DNA of 64,000 nucleotides from the NCBI GenBank assembly GCA_902793465.1, contig CADBDT010000003.1, positions 1-64,000 of the forward strand. Reading direction: 5' to 3'. The stretch comes from an uncultured Coriobacteriaceae bacterium. GTDB lineage: Bacteria > Actinomycetota > Coriobacteriia > Coriobacteriales > Atopobiaceae. The position numbers were made by a program, and so were the translations under genes. Every line of letters begins with the position of its first letter. The stretch's first letter is position 1. Of the stretch, positions 27,362 to 35,657 are shown piece by piece. The notes under the pieces were generated by a model. That model was not told where the DNA came from. It saw only the letters and a program-made list of their open reading frames with translations, and made no database searches.

Positions 27362-27802
27362 CTAGTACAAGGGTAGCTCGCCCGTTATGGGGTCTATTTG
27401 GCTTGGGAAAAGCGGCTCGAAGGCGAGGCACGTGTATGTGGGCTCGCCATGAAACTCGGTATAGCCTGCATCGCGTACCAAGGCTACCGCAAAGCCCGCC
27501 TCGCGACCTTGGGCAGCAATGTCTAGCAGCGCATCCTCGCCGTCCACGTACACGCAGACCTTTGCCACACCCGCGTCGAACCAGGCTGACAATGGCGTTA
27601 TGGGTGTGCCTTCGTCCTCCAAGTAAACCCAGTTCTGACTGGCCGTTACGCGCACTTGGTCCAGACGGCCCTCGCGTGCCAGCGCCATGAGGGTGGCCTC
27701 CACGCAGGCATGTCCTGCCTGAGCGGCTATCTTGCCCTTGCGCATGCGCAGGTCGCGCCGCACTACGATCATCTGCTTGGATTTATAAGCATGGCCAGGC
27801 AT
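27362..27802 (-). CDS. Peptidyl-tRNA hydrolase, Pth2 family
   Basis: The 146-aa protein matches the archaeal/eukaryotic-type Pth2 fold, which releases peptides from stalled peptidyl-tRNA. The hallmark N-terminus is MIVVRRDLRMRKGKIAAQAGHACVEA, written here as two parts (IVVRRDLRMRKGK and AAQAGHACVEA), preceded by ten extra residues (MPGHAYKSKQ). AAGGAG precedes the ATG at 27802. Bacterial Pth is usually the unrelated Pth1 type, so this is likely a supplementary enzyme. Confidence 0.85.
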   Translation of the reverse strand: MPGHAYKSKQMIVVRRDLRMRKGKIAAQAGHACVEATLMALAREGRLDQVRVTASQNWVYLEDEGTPITPLSAWFDAGVAKVCVYVDGEDALLDIAAQGREAGFAVALVRDAGYTEFHGEPTYTCLAFEPLFPSQIDPITGELPLY

Positions 27803-27880
27803 CGCGCACTCCTTGCCTCGCAGTCCTATAATTCATACCAGTGTAGCCTAAAGCGTAAAGCATAACGGAAGGAGCTCGGT

Positions 27881-28162
27881 ATGGACATCCAGCAAATCGT
27901 GCAACAGGTAATGGGCAACAAGGACCTCCTGAACCAGCTTGGTGGCATGGGGGCAAACGACACGGACGAGGCAAAGCAGGCAATTCGCGATGCTGGCATT
28001 CCCGTGTCCTCCAGCCAGATGGGCGATGTTATGGGTATGCTCTCGGGCGTGCTTGGCAACATAGACCCCTCCGCCGTCATGAAGGGCGTGGACCTCTCCG
28101 ACGGCTTTGACATGAAAGACGTCCAGGGCATCATGGGCGGCCTTATGGGCGGCAAGCGCTAA
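27881..28162 (+). CDS. Small hypothetical protein, Met/Gly-rich C-terminus
   Basis: The 93-aa protein has no membrane helix or signal. It has an N-terminal helical part (MDIQQIVQQVMGNKDLLNQL) and a C-terminus rich in Met, Gly and Asp (MGMLSGVLG...IMGGLMGGKR). GGAAGGAGC precedes the ATG. It stands alone between the divergent Pth2 gene and a palindrome. I do not recognise the family. Confidence 0.7.
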   Translation: MDIQQIVQQVMGNKDLLNQLGGMGANDTDEAKQAIRDAGIPVSSSQMGDVMGMLSGVLGNIDPSAVMKGVDLSDGFDMKDVQGIMGGLMGGKR

Positions 28163-28164
28163 AG

Positions 28165-28230
28165 ACCAATCAAGGGGGAGTACCCCTCTTGATTGGTACC
28201 TATCAAGAGGGGTACTCCCCCTTGATTGGT
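28165..28230. repeat. TATCAAG-type double palindrome
   Basis: A 66-bp palindrome of two inverted units, beginning three bases after the stop of the small gene and ending 14 bases before the end of convergent glpK. The position fits a bidirectional terminator. Confidence 0.85.
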
Positions 28231-28243
28231 CCGTGTCTTGGCG

Positions 28244-29737
28244 CTACCCAATCGTGCGCCGTACGGCATCCTTCCAGCCGGCAAGGAGTTCCGTGGCTTG
28301 CGAGCGGTCCATGGCTGCGGCAAACACGTCGTCGTTGGCACGCAGGGCGGTCAGATCGTCTACGCTCTCCCAGAATCCACACGAGAGACCGGCAAGGTAC
28401 GCCGCGCCAAGCGCCGTCGTTTCTATGTTCTGGGGACGATGGAGCTCGCAGTCCAGAATGTCTGCCTCAAACTGCATGAGCAGGTTGTTTGCGGACGCAC
28501 CGCCATCTACGTTGAGCACCTCAATGGGTCGTCCCGCGTCTGCCTCCATGGCGCGCACAAGGTCGGATACCTGGTATGCAATTGACTCCAGTCCGGCGCG
28601 CACCATGTGCGCACGGTTGGTTCCGCGCGTAATGCCGCAAATGGTGCCGCGTGCGTCCGCGTTCCACCACGGGGCGCCGAGGCCCGTAAAGGCCGGCACC
28701 ACGTATACGCCGCCCGTGTTTGGCACCGAGGCGGCCAGTGCCTCACTTTCGGAGGCGGTGTGAATAAGTCCGAGCTCGTCGCGCATCCACTGCATAACAG
28801 CGCCGCCAACAAAAACCGAGCCCTCAAGCGCGTACTCGGTGTGGTCTATGCCCGGCGCGCTTGCGGCAATGGTGGTAACAAGCTGGTTTTTGGAATCGAC
28901 GGCGTCTGCGCCGGTATGCATTAGCAGGAAGCATCCGGTGCCATACGTGTTCTTGGCCTGGCCGGGTGCAAAGCAGCACTGGCCAAAAAGGGAGGCCTGC
29001 TGGTCGCCGGCAACGCCGCAAATGGGGATGCCTACGGGCAAACCCGGATAGCTGGTCTCGCCAAACGAGCCGGACGAGGGTCGAACCTCGGGCATCATGG
29101 AGCGCGGCACGCCAAACAGGTCCAACAGCTCGTCGTCCCAGCAGTTCTCGTGAATGTTGTAGAGCATCGTTCTGCTGGCATTCGTGGGATCGGTGGCATG
29201 TACCAGGCCTCCGGTAAGGACCCACACAAGGTAGCTGTCCACGGTGCCAAACATGAGCTCGCCCGCCTCGGCGCGTTCGCGTGCGCCAGGGGTGTTGTCC
29301 AGCAGCCAGGCAATCTTGCTAGCCGAGAAGTACGCGTCGGGTAGAAGACCTGTCTTTGCGCGAACGAGCTCGGCTGTTTGCTGGTCGCCACAGAGCTCCT
29401 CCACCAGCTTGGCGGTGCGCCTGCACTGCCACACAATGGCATTGGCAATGGGCTGTCCTGTTGCGGGATCCCACACAATCGTGGTCTCGCGCTGGTTGTC
29501 TATGCCAATGCCTGCTATGTCGGACTCGCTTAGGTTGTGGCGTGCCACAAGCTCCGTAAGCGATCCCAGCTGTGAGAACAGGATTTCCTGGGGGTTGTGC
29601 TCCACCCAGCCAGGCTTGGGATAGATTTGGGTAAACGGCCGCTGCACGAAGTCCACCATGCGCGCCTCGTGGTCCACGAGCACGGCGCGCGAAGAGGTGG
29701 TTCCCTGGTCGAGTGCTATTACATACTTCTGGCTCAT
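28244..29737 (-). CDS. glpK: Glycerol kinase
   Basis: Glycerol kinase makes glycerol-3-phosphate from glycerol and ATP. The 497-aa FGGY-family protein begins KYVIALDQGTTSSRAVLVD and has GAWWNADARGTICGITRGT and NVDGGASANNLLMQF in order. The ATG is at 29737, overlapping the upstream lipase stop in an ATGA arrangement. The coupling to a monoacylglycerol-lipase-like gene suggests that released glycerol is phosphorylated directly. Confidence 0.95.
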   Translation of the reverse strand: MSQKYVIALDQGTTSSRAVLVDHEARMVDFVQRPFTQIYPKPGWVEHNPQEILFSQLGSLTELVARHNLSESDIAGIGIDNQRETTIVWDPATGQPIANAIVWQCRRTAKLVEELCGDQQTAELVRAKTGLLPDAYFSASKIAWLLDNTPGARERAEAGELMFGTVDSYLVWVLTGGLVHATDPTNASRTMLYNIHENCWDDELLDLFGVPRSMMPEVRPSSGSFGETSYPGLPVGIPICGVAGDQQASLFGQCCFAPGQAKNTYGTGCFLLMHTGADAVDSKNQLVTTIAASAPGIDHTEYALEGSVFVGGAVMQWMRDELGLIHTASESEALAASVPNTGGVYVVPAFTGLGAPWWNADARGTICGITRGTNRAHMVRAGLESIAYQVSDLVRAMEADAGRPIEVLNVDGGASANNLLMQFEADILDCELHRPQNIETTALGAAYLAGLSCGFWESVDDLTALRANDDVFAAAMDRSQATELLAGWKDAVRRTIG

Positions 29738-30675
29738 ATGCGCTCCTCCATCCATGTGGCAATGTCTTCCATAACGTGTTCGGCGCCGTCTTCGTTTAGA
29801 ATCTCGTGTCGCATGTTCTCGTAGATCTTGCAGGTAACGTCGGTGCTTCCCGCATCACGGGCCATCTTTGCCGCAATGCGAACGCCCTTGCCCATGGCGC
29901 CCACGGGATCGCCATCGCCTGCAATGTAAAGAAGCGGCAGATCCTTGGGAACGCGCGCGCAGCACGCGCGCGAGCATACCTCCTGCGTAAGTGCGGTAAG
30001 CGCCGCGTTTCCTCCAGCAGTAAAGGAAAAGCCGCACATCTTATCGGATATGTAGTCCTTTACGTTCTGCCGGTTGTGCGATAACCAGTCCAGCGGCGTA
30101 TGCGCGTCTTTGATTGCCTTGGCATACGCGCCAATGGAAAGGTTTTCCAACGTCTTGGAAACGTAGGTCTCGCCGCGCATGCGGGCAATGGCGTGCGCCA
30201 ACTTGTTGCCCGCGGCAGAGGTGGCTGGCGCAATATGGCCCGTGCCACAAACTATGGCCCCGGCAAGACCTTGTCCGCATTCCGCAATGTAGGCGCGCAC
30301 AACAAAGCTGCCCATGGAGTGGCCAAACAGGAAGTGGGGGAGCGAGGCATCCACCCGTTCGCGGACTGTTCCCCGCATAAGGCCCACATCGCCTACCAGT
30401 ATGTCGCGTCCGTTGCGAATGGGCAGGTGGCCCCATTCGGACTCGTCGTTTACGCTCTCGCCATGGCCCAAATGGTCATGCCCGCACACAACGAAGCCCC
30501 GCGCGCAAAGATAGCGCGCAAACGAGTCGTAGCGCATTATGTGCTCTGCCATGCCATGCACGACCTGAACCACGCCAACGGGCTCGCTGCTTGGCCACCA
30601 AATGACGCCTCGTATGTTCGTCTTTCCCTGCGATGACAAAAAGCTAACGGTCTCTTTGCGTATACCCGAGTCCAT
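29734..30675 (-). CDS. Monoacylglycerol lipase-like alpha/beta hydrolase
   Basis: The 313-aa serine hydrolase has the oxyanion segment VVHGMAEHIMRYDSFARYL and the nucleophile elbow FGHSMGSFVV near 117. A late Asp (YIAGDGDPVGAMG) and His (YENMRHEIL) complete the triad. The pattern is that of the Hydrolase_4 / monoglyceride lipase group. AGGAGG precedes the ATG. It is the first gene of a two-gene minus-strand operon with glpK, which supports a role in glyceride breakdown. No signal peptide is evident. Confidence 0.85.
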   Translation of the reverse strand: MDSGIRKETVSFLSSQGKTNIRGVIWWPSSEPVGVVQVVHGMAEHIMRYDSFARYLCARGFVVCGHDHLGHGESVNDESEWGHLPIRNGRDILVGDVGLMRGTVRERVDASLPHFLFGHSMGSFVVRAYIAECGQGLAGAIVCGTGHIAPATSAAGNKLAHAIARMRGETYVSKTLENLSIGAYAKAIKDAHTPLDWLSHNRQNVKDYISDKMCGFSFTAGGNAALTALTQEVCSRACCARVPKDLPLLYIAGDGDPVGAMGKGVRIAAKMARDAGSTDVTCKIYENMRHEILNEDGAEHVMEDIATWMEERI

Positions 30676-30955
30676 GCGATCCTCCTGTTGTTGCCGTGCA
30701 ATGGTCGTACATCCCTATTGTAAGCGCCGTGCTGGGTCATGGAGCTACCCATTCCCTGTTTGGTATGCCTGACCTGTGGGCGTATGGACCCAAAGGAGCT
30801 GGATGCAACAAAGAGTTTGCGAATGCACCGTAATGTGTGGAGAAAAAAACAAATTATCAAGAACGAACGACTCTTTTTTTGGAACAAGCTTTAAACCCAC
30901 GCTTAACTGCTCCGCAAAGCCCCAGAATTGTATTTAAGATTCTAGTGGTGGCAAA

Positions 30956-30978
30956 TAGACAACCACCTGTAGACAACC
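30956..30978 (+). promoter_or_regulatory. Direct repeat upstream of the LytTR gene
   Basis: TAGACAACC occurs twice (30956-30964 and 30970-30978), 14 bases apart and about 36 bases before the ATG. A GGTGG/CCACC dyad overlaps it. LytTR regulators bind short direct repeats, so this may be an autoregulatory site. The remaining part of the 338-base divergent gap shows nothing else clear. Confidence 0.35.
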
Positions 30979-31013
30979 TAGATAAAGCAATTGCGCCCCA
31001 GAACGGAGTGTCC

Positions 31014-31841
31014 ATGACAACGAGTAAGACGCGTGCTGCGGGCGGCTCAGAGGCCTCCTGCGCCAAGGAGGCACTGCGCCTTTCCAAGGATTTTGTGCAC
31101 CATCTTTACGGCCACGACTTCGACTGGTGCCTTAGGAGGGTTTCTAACGACTTCCTTCTTATTGGTACTCAAAAGGAATCGAACGTCATCTCGCGCGACG
31201 AGTTTGCCGAGTTCTTAACGGCCACGAGCGCCTCTGCACGTCGCTCATCAATAACGGAAGAAGAATACACCGTTGTTAACTGCACGGCGCGGACGTGTAG
31301 CATTGCGGGCAGATACTTGGTTCTAACCCCGCCAGACGCAGACAAGATCTATGCCCATTGGAATCGCTGTACGTTTGTGTGGCGCCGCTCGGGAAAGAAG
31401 ATGCTCCTTGCTCACCTACATCTTTCTGCAGCCGTGGACTATGTGGAGGAGGTTGGCGTGCAGCCAATTGCGGCGGGCACCGAAACCTACAAGTACATGA
31501 GGTCACTCATAAGGCTGGGTTCCTCTCGCAAGAGCGTCTCGCTTTACGACGTAGACGGAACGGTGCACTGGGTGCATCCTTCTCAGATTATCTATTTGGA
31601 GGCCAGTCGCAAGCGGACTATTGTTCACTGCATGACCAAAGACATTGTGGTACCCGCGGTCATACGCGACGCTGTGGATATGGTGGGCGACAAGATCATA
31701 CGCGTTCATCGCAGCTATGCCGTAAACCGAAATCATGTGGTGGAGCTTAAGGCCGGCATACTGCTGCTCGACGACGGTACCTCAATTGTTATTCCGCAAA
31801 AGCGCATCGCCGAGGTCCGGGCTCAGCTTACGGGTCGATAG
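31014..31841 (+). CDS. LytTR-family transcriptional regulator with SnoaL-like domain
   Basis: The 275-aa protein has an N-terminal region (about 15-150) resembling the NTF2/SnoaL-like alpha-beta fold. The C-terminal LytTR DNA-binding domain (about 175-275) has VDGTVHWVHPSQIIYLEASRK broken here as VHPSQIIYLEASRK, then KIIRVHRSYAVNRNHV and ILLLDDGTSIVIPQKR. No receiver domain or membrane helix is present, so it probably senses a small ligand rather than phosphorylation. GAACGGAG precedes the ATG. Confidence 0.8.
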   Translation: MTTSKTRAAGGSEASCAKEALRLSKDFVHHLYGHDFDWCLRRVSNDFLLIGTQKESNVISRDEFAEFLTATSASARRSSITEEEYTVVNCTARTCSIAGRYLVLTPPDADKIYAHWNRCTFVWRRSGKKMLLAHLHLSAAVDYVEEVGVQPIAAGTETYKYMRSLIRLGSSRKSVSLYDVDGTVHWVHPSQIIYLEASRKRTIVHCMTKDIVVPAVIRDAVDMVGDKIIRVHRSYAVNRNHVVELKAGILLLDDGTSIVIPQKRIAEVRAQLTGR

Positions 31842-31849
31842 GCTGTCTT

Positions 31850-31884
31850 GACCTATCAAAGGGGAGTACCCCTCCTAATAGGTC
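31850..31884. repeat. TATCAAG-type single palindrome
   Basis: A single 35-bp unit (GACCTATCAAAGGGGAGTACCC...TAATAGGTC) nine bases after the LytTR stop. It may act as a terminator. Confidence 0.75.
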
Positions 31885-31964
31885 TTTGCGTCGCGTACAC
31901 AAAAAAATGAGGTAGCATATGGGTGCTTGGCACAACACCCTTTGCTTGATTGGGGAACCATCTT

Positions 31965-33323
31965 ATGCAATGCCCCCGCTGCAACTCAAAACTAGACGCG
32001 AGCCTTCGATTTTGTCCTTCCTGCGGCCTTTCTGTGGAAGAGCTGGTGCAATCGCTTGTGCAGGAGCAGGCCGAGCTGAACGAGCAAGGGCAGGAGGGCA
32101 ATACGCAGCTGCAGGGCGAGGTGGCGGACTCGGACGAGCCGCAACTGGCTAACAGCGCGGTCGAGGATGGTGATGTCAACGAAGTTGACGACGTAAACGA
32201 CCCCGATGCGGATGCCAGCGAGGAGACTCCTGCGATTGTTGGCATAGACAACGACCTGTCGGAATCCGAGCCAGATGGTTATACAAACGAGCCGGCTGGG
32301 TTAGCCGACGGTGCTTTTCCTAAGGAATCTGATGGCTTGTCGTCAGCGGAGCCCGAGCCCGATCCTGAGCCTACGGCTGTGGCGCAACGTGTGGACAAGT
32401 CCGGTGCAAACAGCAACGAAACAGTGCTGTCCGAAGAACAGGAGTCCGGGTCTGGTTTTGCTCGGTTCGTAAGGAAGCACGCCGTTGTTTTGACGGCACT
32501 GCTCATAATGCTCGTGGGTTGTGCTGTGGCGTTGGGAATCTGGCTCTATAGAACCAACGAGGCGGCCGCACGTGAGCAAGAGCAGCAGCAAGCCTACCAA
32601 GAGTCCCTTGTTACGAAGCAAATCGTGCCCGTTACCATACAGATTGACGGCTACGACCAGAATAGCGCCACGCCAATCCCCCTTAAGGTTGCCGGCACGA
32701 CCAAGGCGGGAGACGCCGTGGACGAGTTGGTGCTCATAAAGCCAAGCTCGCCACAGCTCGAGCTCTTGCCCGGCAACTACAAGGTCGCGCTTGCGGGACT
32801 TCCTGCAACTGCTGACGGCGCGTTGTATCGCGGATCGATTGATACGTACGACGTTGCGGTAGAGGCCTCGTCTGCGTCCGGACAAAACGAGGGCACGAGC
32901 TCAGGGCAAGACGTTGCCACCGTTACCCCGGTGTTTGCCTTTGTGCAAATTGCTCCGCAAGAAGTGCGCGACTCCGATCTGGACGCGCTACGCGCCTGGC
33001 TCGAAGGCGCTCAGATTCAGAATGCATCGCAGTACGTGGATGCAGTTTTGGCACGCAGGCAGGAGGCCTTGGATCGCATTGAGCAAGAGCAGGCCCAAAA
33101 AGAAGAGCAGGAGCTCAAGGAGCTTGAAGAGACCACCAAAAAGCTCGAGAAGGAAATTGCGGATCGCAACAAGAACCAGGATGGCGCCAAAGGCCAGACG
33201 GGCAACAATCCAACCGGAAGCAGTTCCAGCAGTTCTACCTACTCGAACGGCGGACAGAACACTTATGGCTCGTATGACGAGTACGGCGATGGCTATTACG
33301 ACGGCTACTACTATTATTACTAG
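31965..33323 (+). CDS. Zinc-ribbon, membrane-anchored acidic protein
   Basis: The 452-aa protein starts with a zinc ribbon (MQCPRCNSKL...FCPSCGLSVEEL). A very acidic low-complexity region (about 35-150) follows, then one membrane helix (about 172-193, VVLTALLIMLVGCAVALGIW) and an exported domain of about 160 aa. A coiled-coil stretch (EQAQKEEQELKELEETTKKLE) and a Ser/Tyr-rich tail ending YYDGYYYYY come last. The ATG at 31965 has GGGGAACC nine bases upstream. The layout (cytoplasmic zinc head, single helix, extracellular domain) suggests a cell-envelope sensor or scaffold. Function unknown. Confidence 0.7.
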   Translation: MQCPRCNSKLDASLRFCPSCGLSVEELVQSLVQEQAELNEQGQEGNTQLQGEVADSDEPQLANSAVEDGDVNEVDDVNDPDADASEETPAIVGIDNDLSESEPDGYTNEPAGLADGAFPKESDGLSSAEPEPDPEPTAVAQRVDKSGANSNETVLSEEQESGSGFARFVRKHAVVLTALLIMLVGCAVALGIWLYRTNEAAAREQEQQQAYQESLVTKQIVPVTIQIDGYDQNSATPIPLKVAGTTKAGDAVDELVLIKPSSPQLELLPGNYKVALAGLPATADGALYRGSIDTYDVAVEASSASGQNEGTSSGQDVATVTPVFAFVQIAPQEVRDSDLDALRAWLEGAQIQNASQYVDAVLARRQEALDRIEQEQAQKEEQELKELEETTKKLEKEIADRNKNQDGAKGQTGNNPTGSSSSSSTYSNGGQNTYGSYDEYGDGYYDGYYYYY

Positions 33324-33566
33324 AGTGGAATAGAACTGATTACCTTCTCCACCGGCAGCGCCATTCAAATGGGATACCCTCCGGTGGCGCTGTACGCATT
33401 GGGGGGGCATCCCCATACCATTCGTGCAATGAAGACGGTTTCTTTGTAGGACAAAACTGGTTTGTATGACATACACCTTGAATGTTTGTGTGGTTGTGAT
33501 ACGCTACCGTTCATTTTGGCATAATAAACGTTTGGCTTGCGAATCCATAGAGTTCGGGAGATGCAC

Positions 33567-35552
33567 GTGACTACTGAATTCAACACTGCAAAAGACAGTG
33601 AGCAAAACAATAAGCAGGGCTTTTGGGGCAGCAACCTCACACCGGAGCCCGAAACAGCTGGCCTAGGCGATACAGGAAGACTGCCTAGGATCACTTTGCC
33701 CCACACGGATTCCGTGGAAGGGGAGCAGGACCTGTTGGATGAGGGCGTAAGAGCCGCCGACCATGAGTCCGCAGCTGCATATGAGCAGGGCGAGCTTTTG
33801 TCGGACGGAGCCCAGAATCCCTATGATGACCTTCACAATACGACAGAGATGCCCGCCGTATCCGAGGTGGCCACTGTGCCGGAGGTAGACGCTACGGCTG
33901 AGGTGACCCCCATGCCGGCGGTAACCGAGCCCGAAGTAACCGAACCCGACGTAACCGAGCCCGAAGTAACCGAGCCTGGGGACTCTGTCGCATACGCTGG
34001 CGACGAGCAGGAAGAGGTGCCAGCCTACGACCTTTCGTGGGACGACGAGCCTGTTACGCCACGCATGGATATTGGCAATCCGGCCAACTACCAACCCTAT
34101 GATCAGGGCTATGTGGATGTTGAGCCTTTTTCGGAGTACAACAGCGAGGCTGCAATGGCTGCAAAGAAAAAGAAGCGCCGCGGCACCATTATTGTCGTAT
34201 GCATTGTGCTTGCGGTTTTGTTAATCGGCTATTTTGTGGGTGTCTATAACTACTCGAACAGACTCTTGCCTGGTACCAAGATAAACGGGCTGGACGTTGC
34301 CAGCCTTACGGTGGAAGAGGCAAAGGGCAAGCTCGAGCAGCAGACCAAGGACTATGCGTGCGAGGTGTCGGTGGACGACTTGTCTACGCGTGTTGCCGGC
34401 TCGGACATTTCCATGGAGCGCGACGAGGAGTCTCTTGCCACGCTTGCCAAGCAGAGCCAGTCACCGTTTGCATGGCCTGCGGCACTAATCACGCCCCCGA
34501 GTATCGAGCTGGATCCAAAGATTAGCTACGACGAGGATGCCCTGCGCGGAATCGTAGAGGCTGCGGTGGACGAGCGAAACGAGCAGAAGCTGCCCTCAAA
34601 CAATGCGGGCATCGAGTACGACTACACGGCAGAGAAATACGTTCTTTCTGGCACGACATCTGGCGTGGCAATAGACGTAAACAAGGTCTTTGACGAAACA
34701 AAGCGTGCCGTGGACTCCTTCTCTTACGAATGCAAGCCCGCGCCAGAGGCGGTGGAACGCGAGGCAACTGTAGCCGACATTCCCAGCCTCTCGCATACGG
34801 TAGAGAACGCAAACGTAATTGGCTCCAACGACATCCCCCTTCTTATGAATGGCGAGACCGTGCTTGACTCCAGCGCGGAGCAGAACAGGGAGTTCTTTAG
34901 CGTTCAAAATGGCAAGGCGACAATAGATCAGGATGCGGTTGCCGGATGGGCAGAAAACACAGTGGCCTATGCGGTGTACCATTCCGACGACTGGTCTGAC
35001 TACTTCCTGGACGTAGAGAAGTTCGTGCCCGAGTTTTGCGACAGGCTGCTTAAGGGCAACGTGGAGCCCTACGAGGTGCCTATGTACGACGAGCTGCGTG
35101 CGGAGGGGGAGTCCCGCGAGCGTGCGTACGAAAAGGCAGGCTGGAATAGCGAGCTGGGTCGCTACATTGACGTTGACCTGGAATGCCAGTTTGCACGCCT
35201 GTACAACGAAACCGGCGAGGTAATTTGGGAGTCCGCGTTTGTGTCGGGCAACTCGCTCGAGGGTCACAACACGGTAACGGGAACCTTTAACATCTACGCA
35301 ATGCAAACGAACCAGGTGCTCGTTGGCATGGACTACAACGGTGACGGTGAGTCCGACTACCAGAGCTTCGTAAACTACTGGATGCCCTTCTATGGTGGCT
35401 ACGGCCTGCACGACGCTACGTGGCGGTCGAACTTTGGCGGCGAGTACTATTACGGCAACGGCAGCCATGGCTGCATTAACCTGCCCTACAGCAAGGCAGA
35501 GCAACTGTTTGGCATGACGCACATTGGTGAGGTCGTAAACGTACACTGGTAA
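33567..35552 (+). CDS. L,D-transpeptidase (YkuD) with PG-binding domain
   Basis: This enzyme makes 3-3 crosslinks in peptidoglycan. The start is taken as GTG at 33567, six bases after CGGGAG; ATG at 33561 would touch that site. The 661-aa protein has a long acidic, Pro/Thr-rich cytoplasmic N-region with a TEPEV/TEPDV repeat near residues 122-138. A membrane helix (about 204-226) and a PG_binding_4-like region follow. The C-terminal YkuD domain has the catalytic motif GSHGCINLP near 632. It is a type II membrane protein with an outward active site. Confidence 0.9.
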   Translation: MTTEFNTAKDSEQNNKQGFWGSNLTPEPETAGLGDTGRLPRITLPHTDSVEGEQDLLDEGVRAADHESAAAYEQGELLSDGAQNPYDDLHNTTEMPAVSEVATVPEVDATAEVTPMPAVTEPEVTEPDVTEPEVTEPGDSVAYAGDEQEEVPAYDLSWDDEPVTPRMDIGNPANYQPYDQGYVDVEPFSEYNSEAAMAAKKKKRRGTIIVVCIVLAVLLIGYFVGVYNYSNRLLPGTKINGLDVASLTVEEAKGKLEQQTKDYACEVSVDDLSTRVAGSDISMERDEESLATLAKQSQSPFAWPAALITPPSIELDPKISYDEDALRGIVEAAVDERNEQKLPSNNAGIEYDYTAEKYVLSGTTSGVAIDVNKVFDETKRAVDSFSYECKPAPEAVEREATVADIPSLSHTVENANVIGSNDIPLLMNGETVLDSSAEQNREFFSVQNGKATIDQDAVAGWAENTVAYAVYHSDDWSDYFLDVEKFVPEFCDRLLKGNVEPYEVPMYDELRAEGESRERAYEKAGWNSELGRYIDVDLECQFARLYNETGEVIWESAFVSGNSLEGHNTVTGTFNIYAMQTNQVLVGMDYNGDGESDYQSFVNYWMPFYGGYGLHDATWRSNFGGEYYYGNGSHGCINLPYSKAEQLFGMTHIGEVVNVHW

Positions 35553-35574
35553 GGCCCAAGGCCCAATTGGGTTT

Positions 35575-35657
35575 TAGGGACCACAAATAGGGGGCAGTCC
35601 CTTAGTTGTGATTATTGGAAATCACAACTAAGGGACTGCCCCCTATTTGTGGTCCTA
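35575..35657. terminator. Perfect long palindrome, CACAACTAAGGGAC family
   Basis: TAGGGACCACAAATAGG...AGTTGTGATT pairs with AATCACAACTAAGGG...GTGGTCCTA around a short loop, with one bulged base. It ends both the transpeptidase gene and the convergent ATPase gene, whose TAG stop lies inside it. A related copy is at 38491-38564. Confidence 0.8.
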
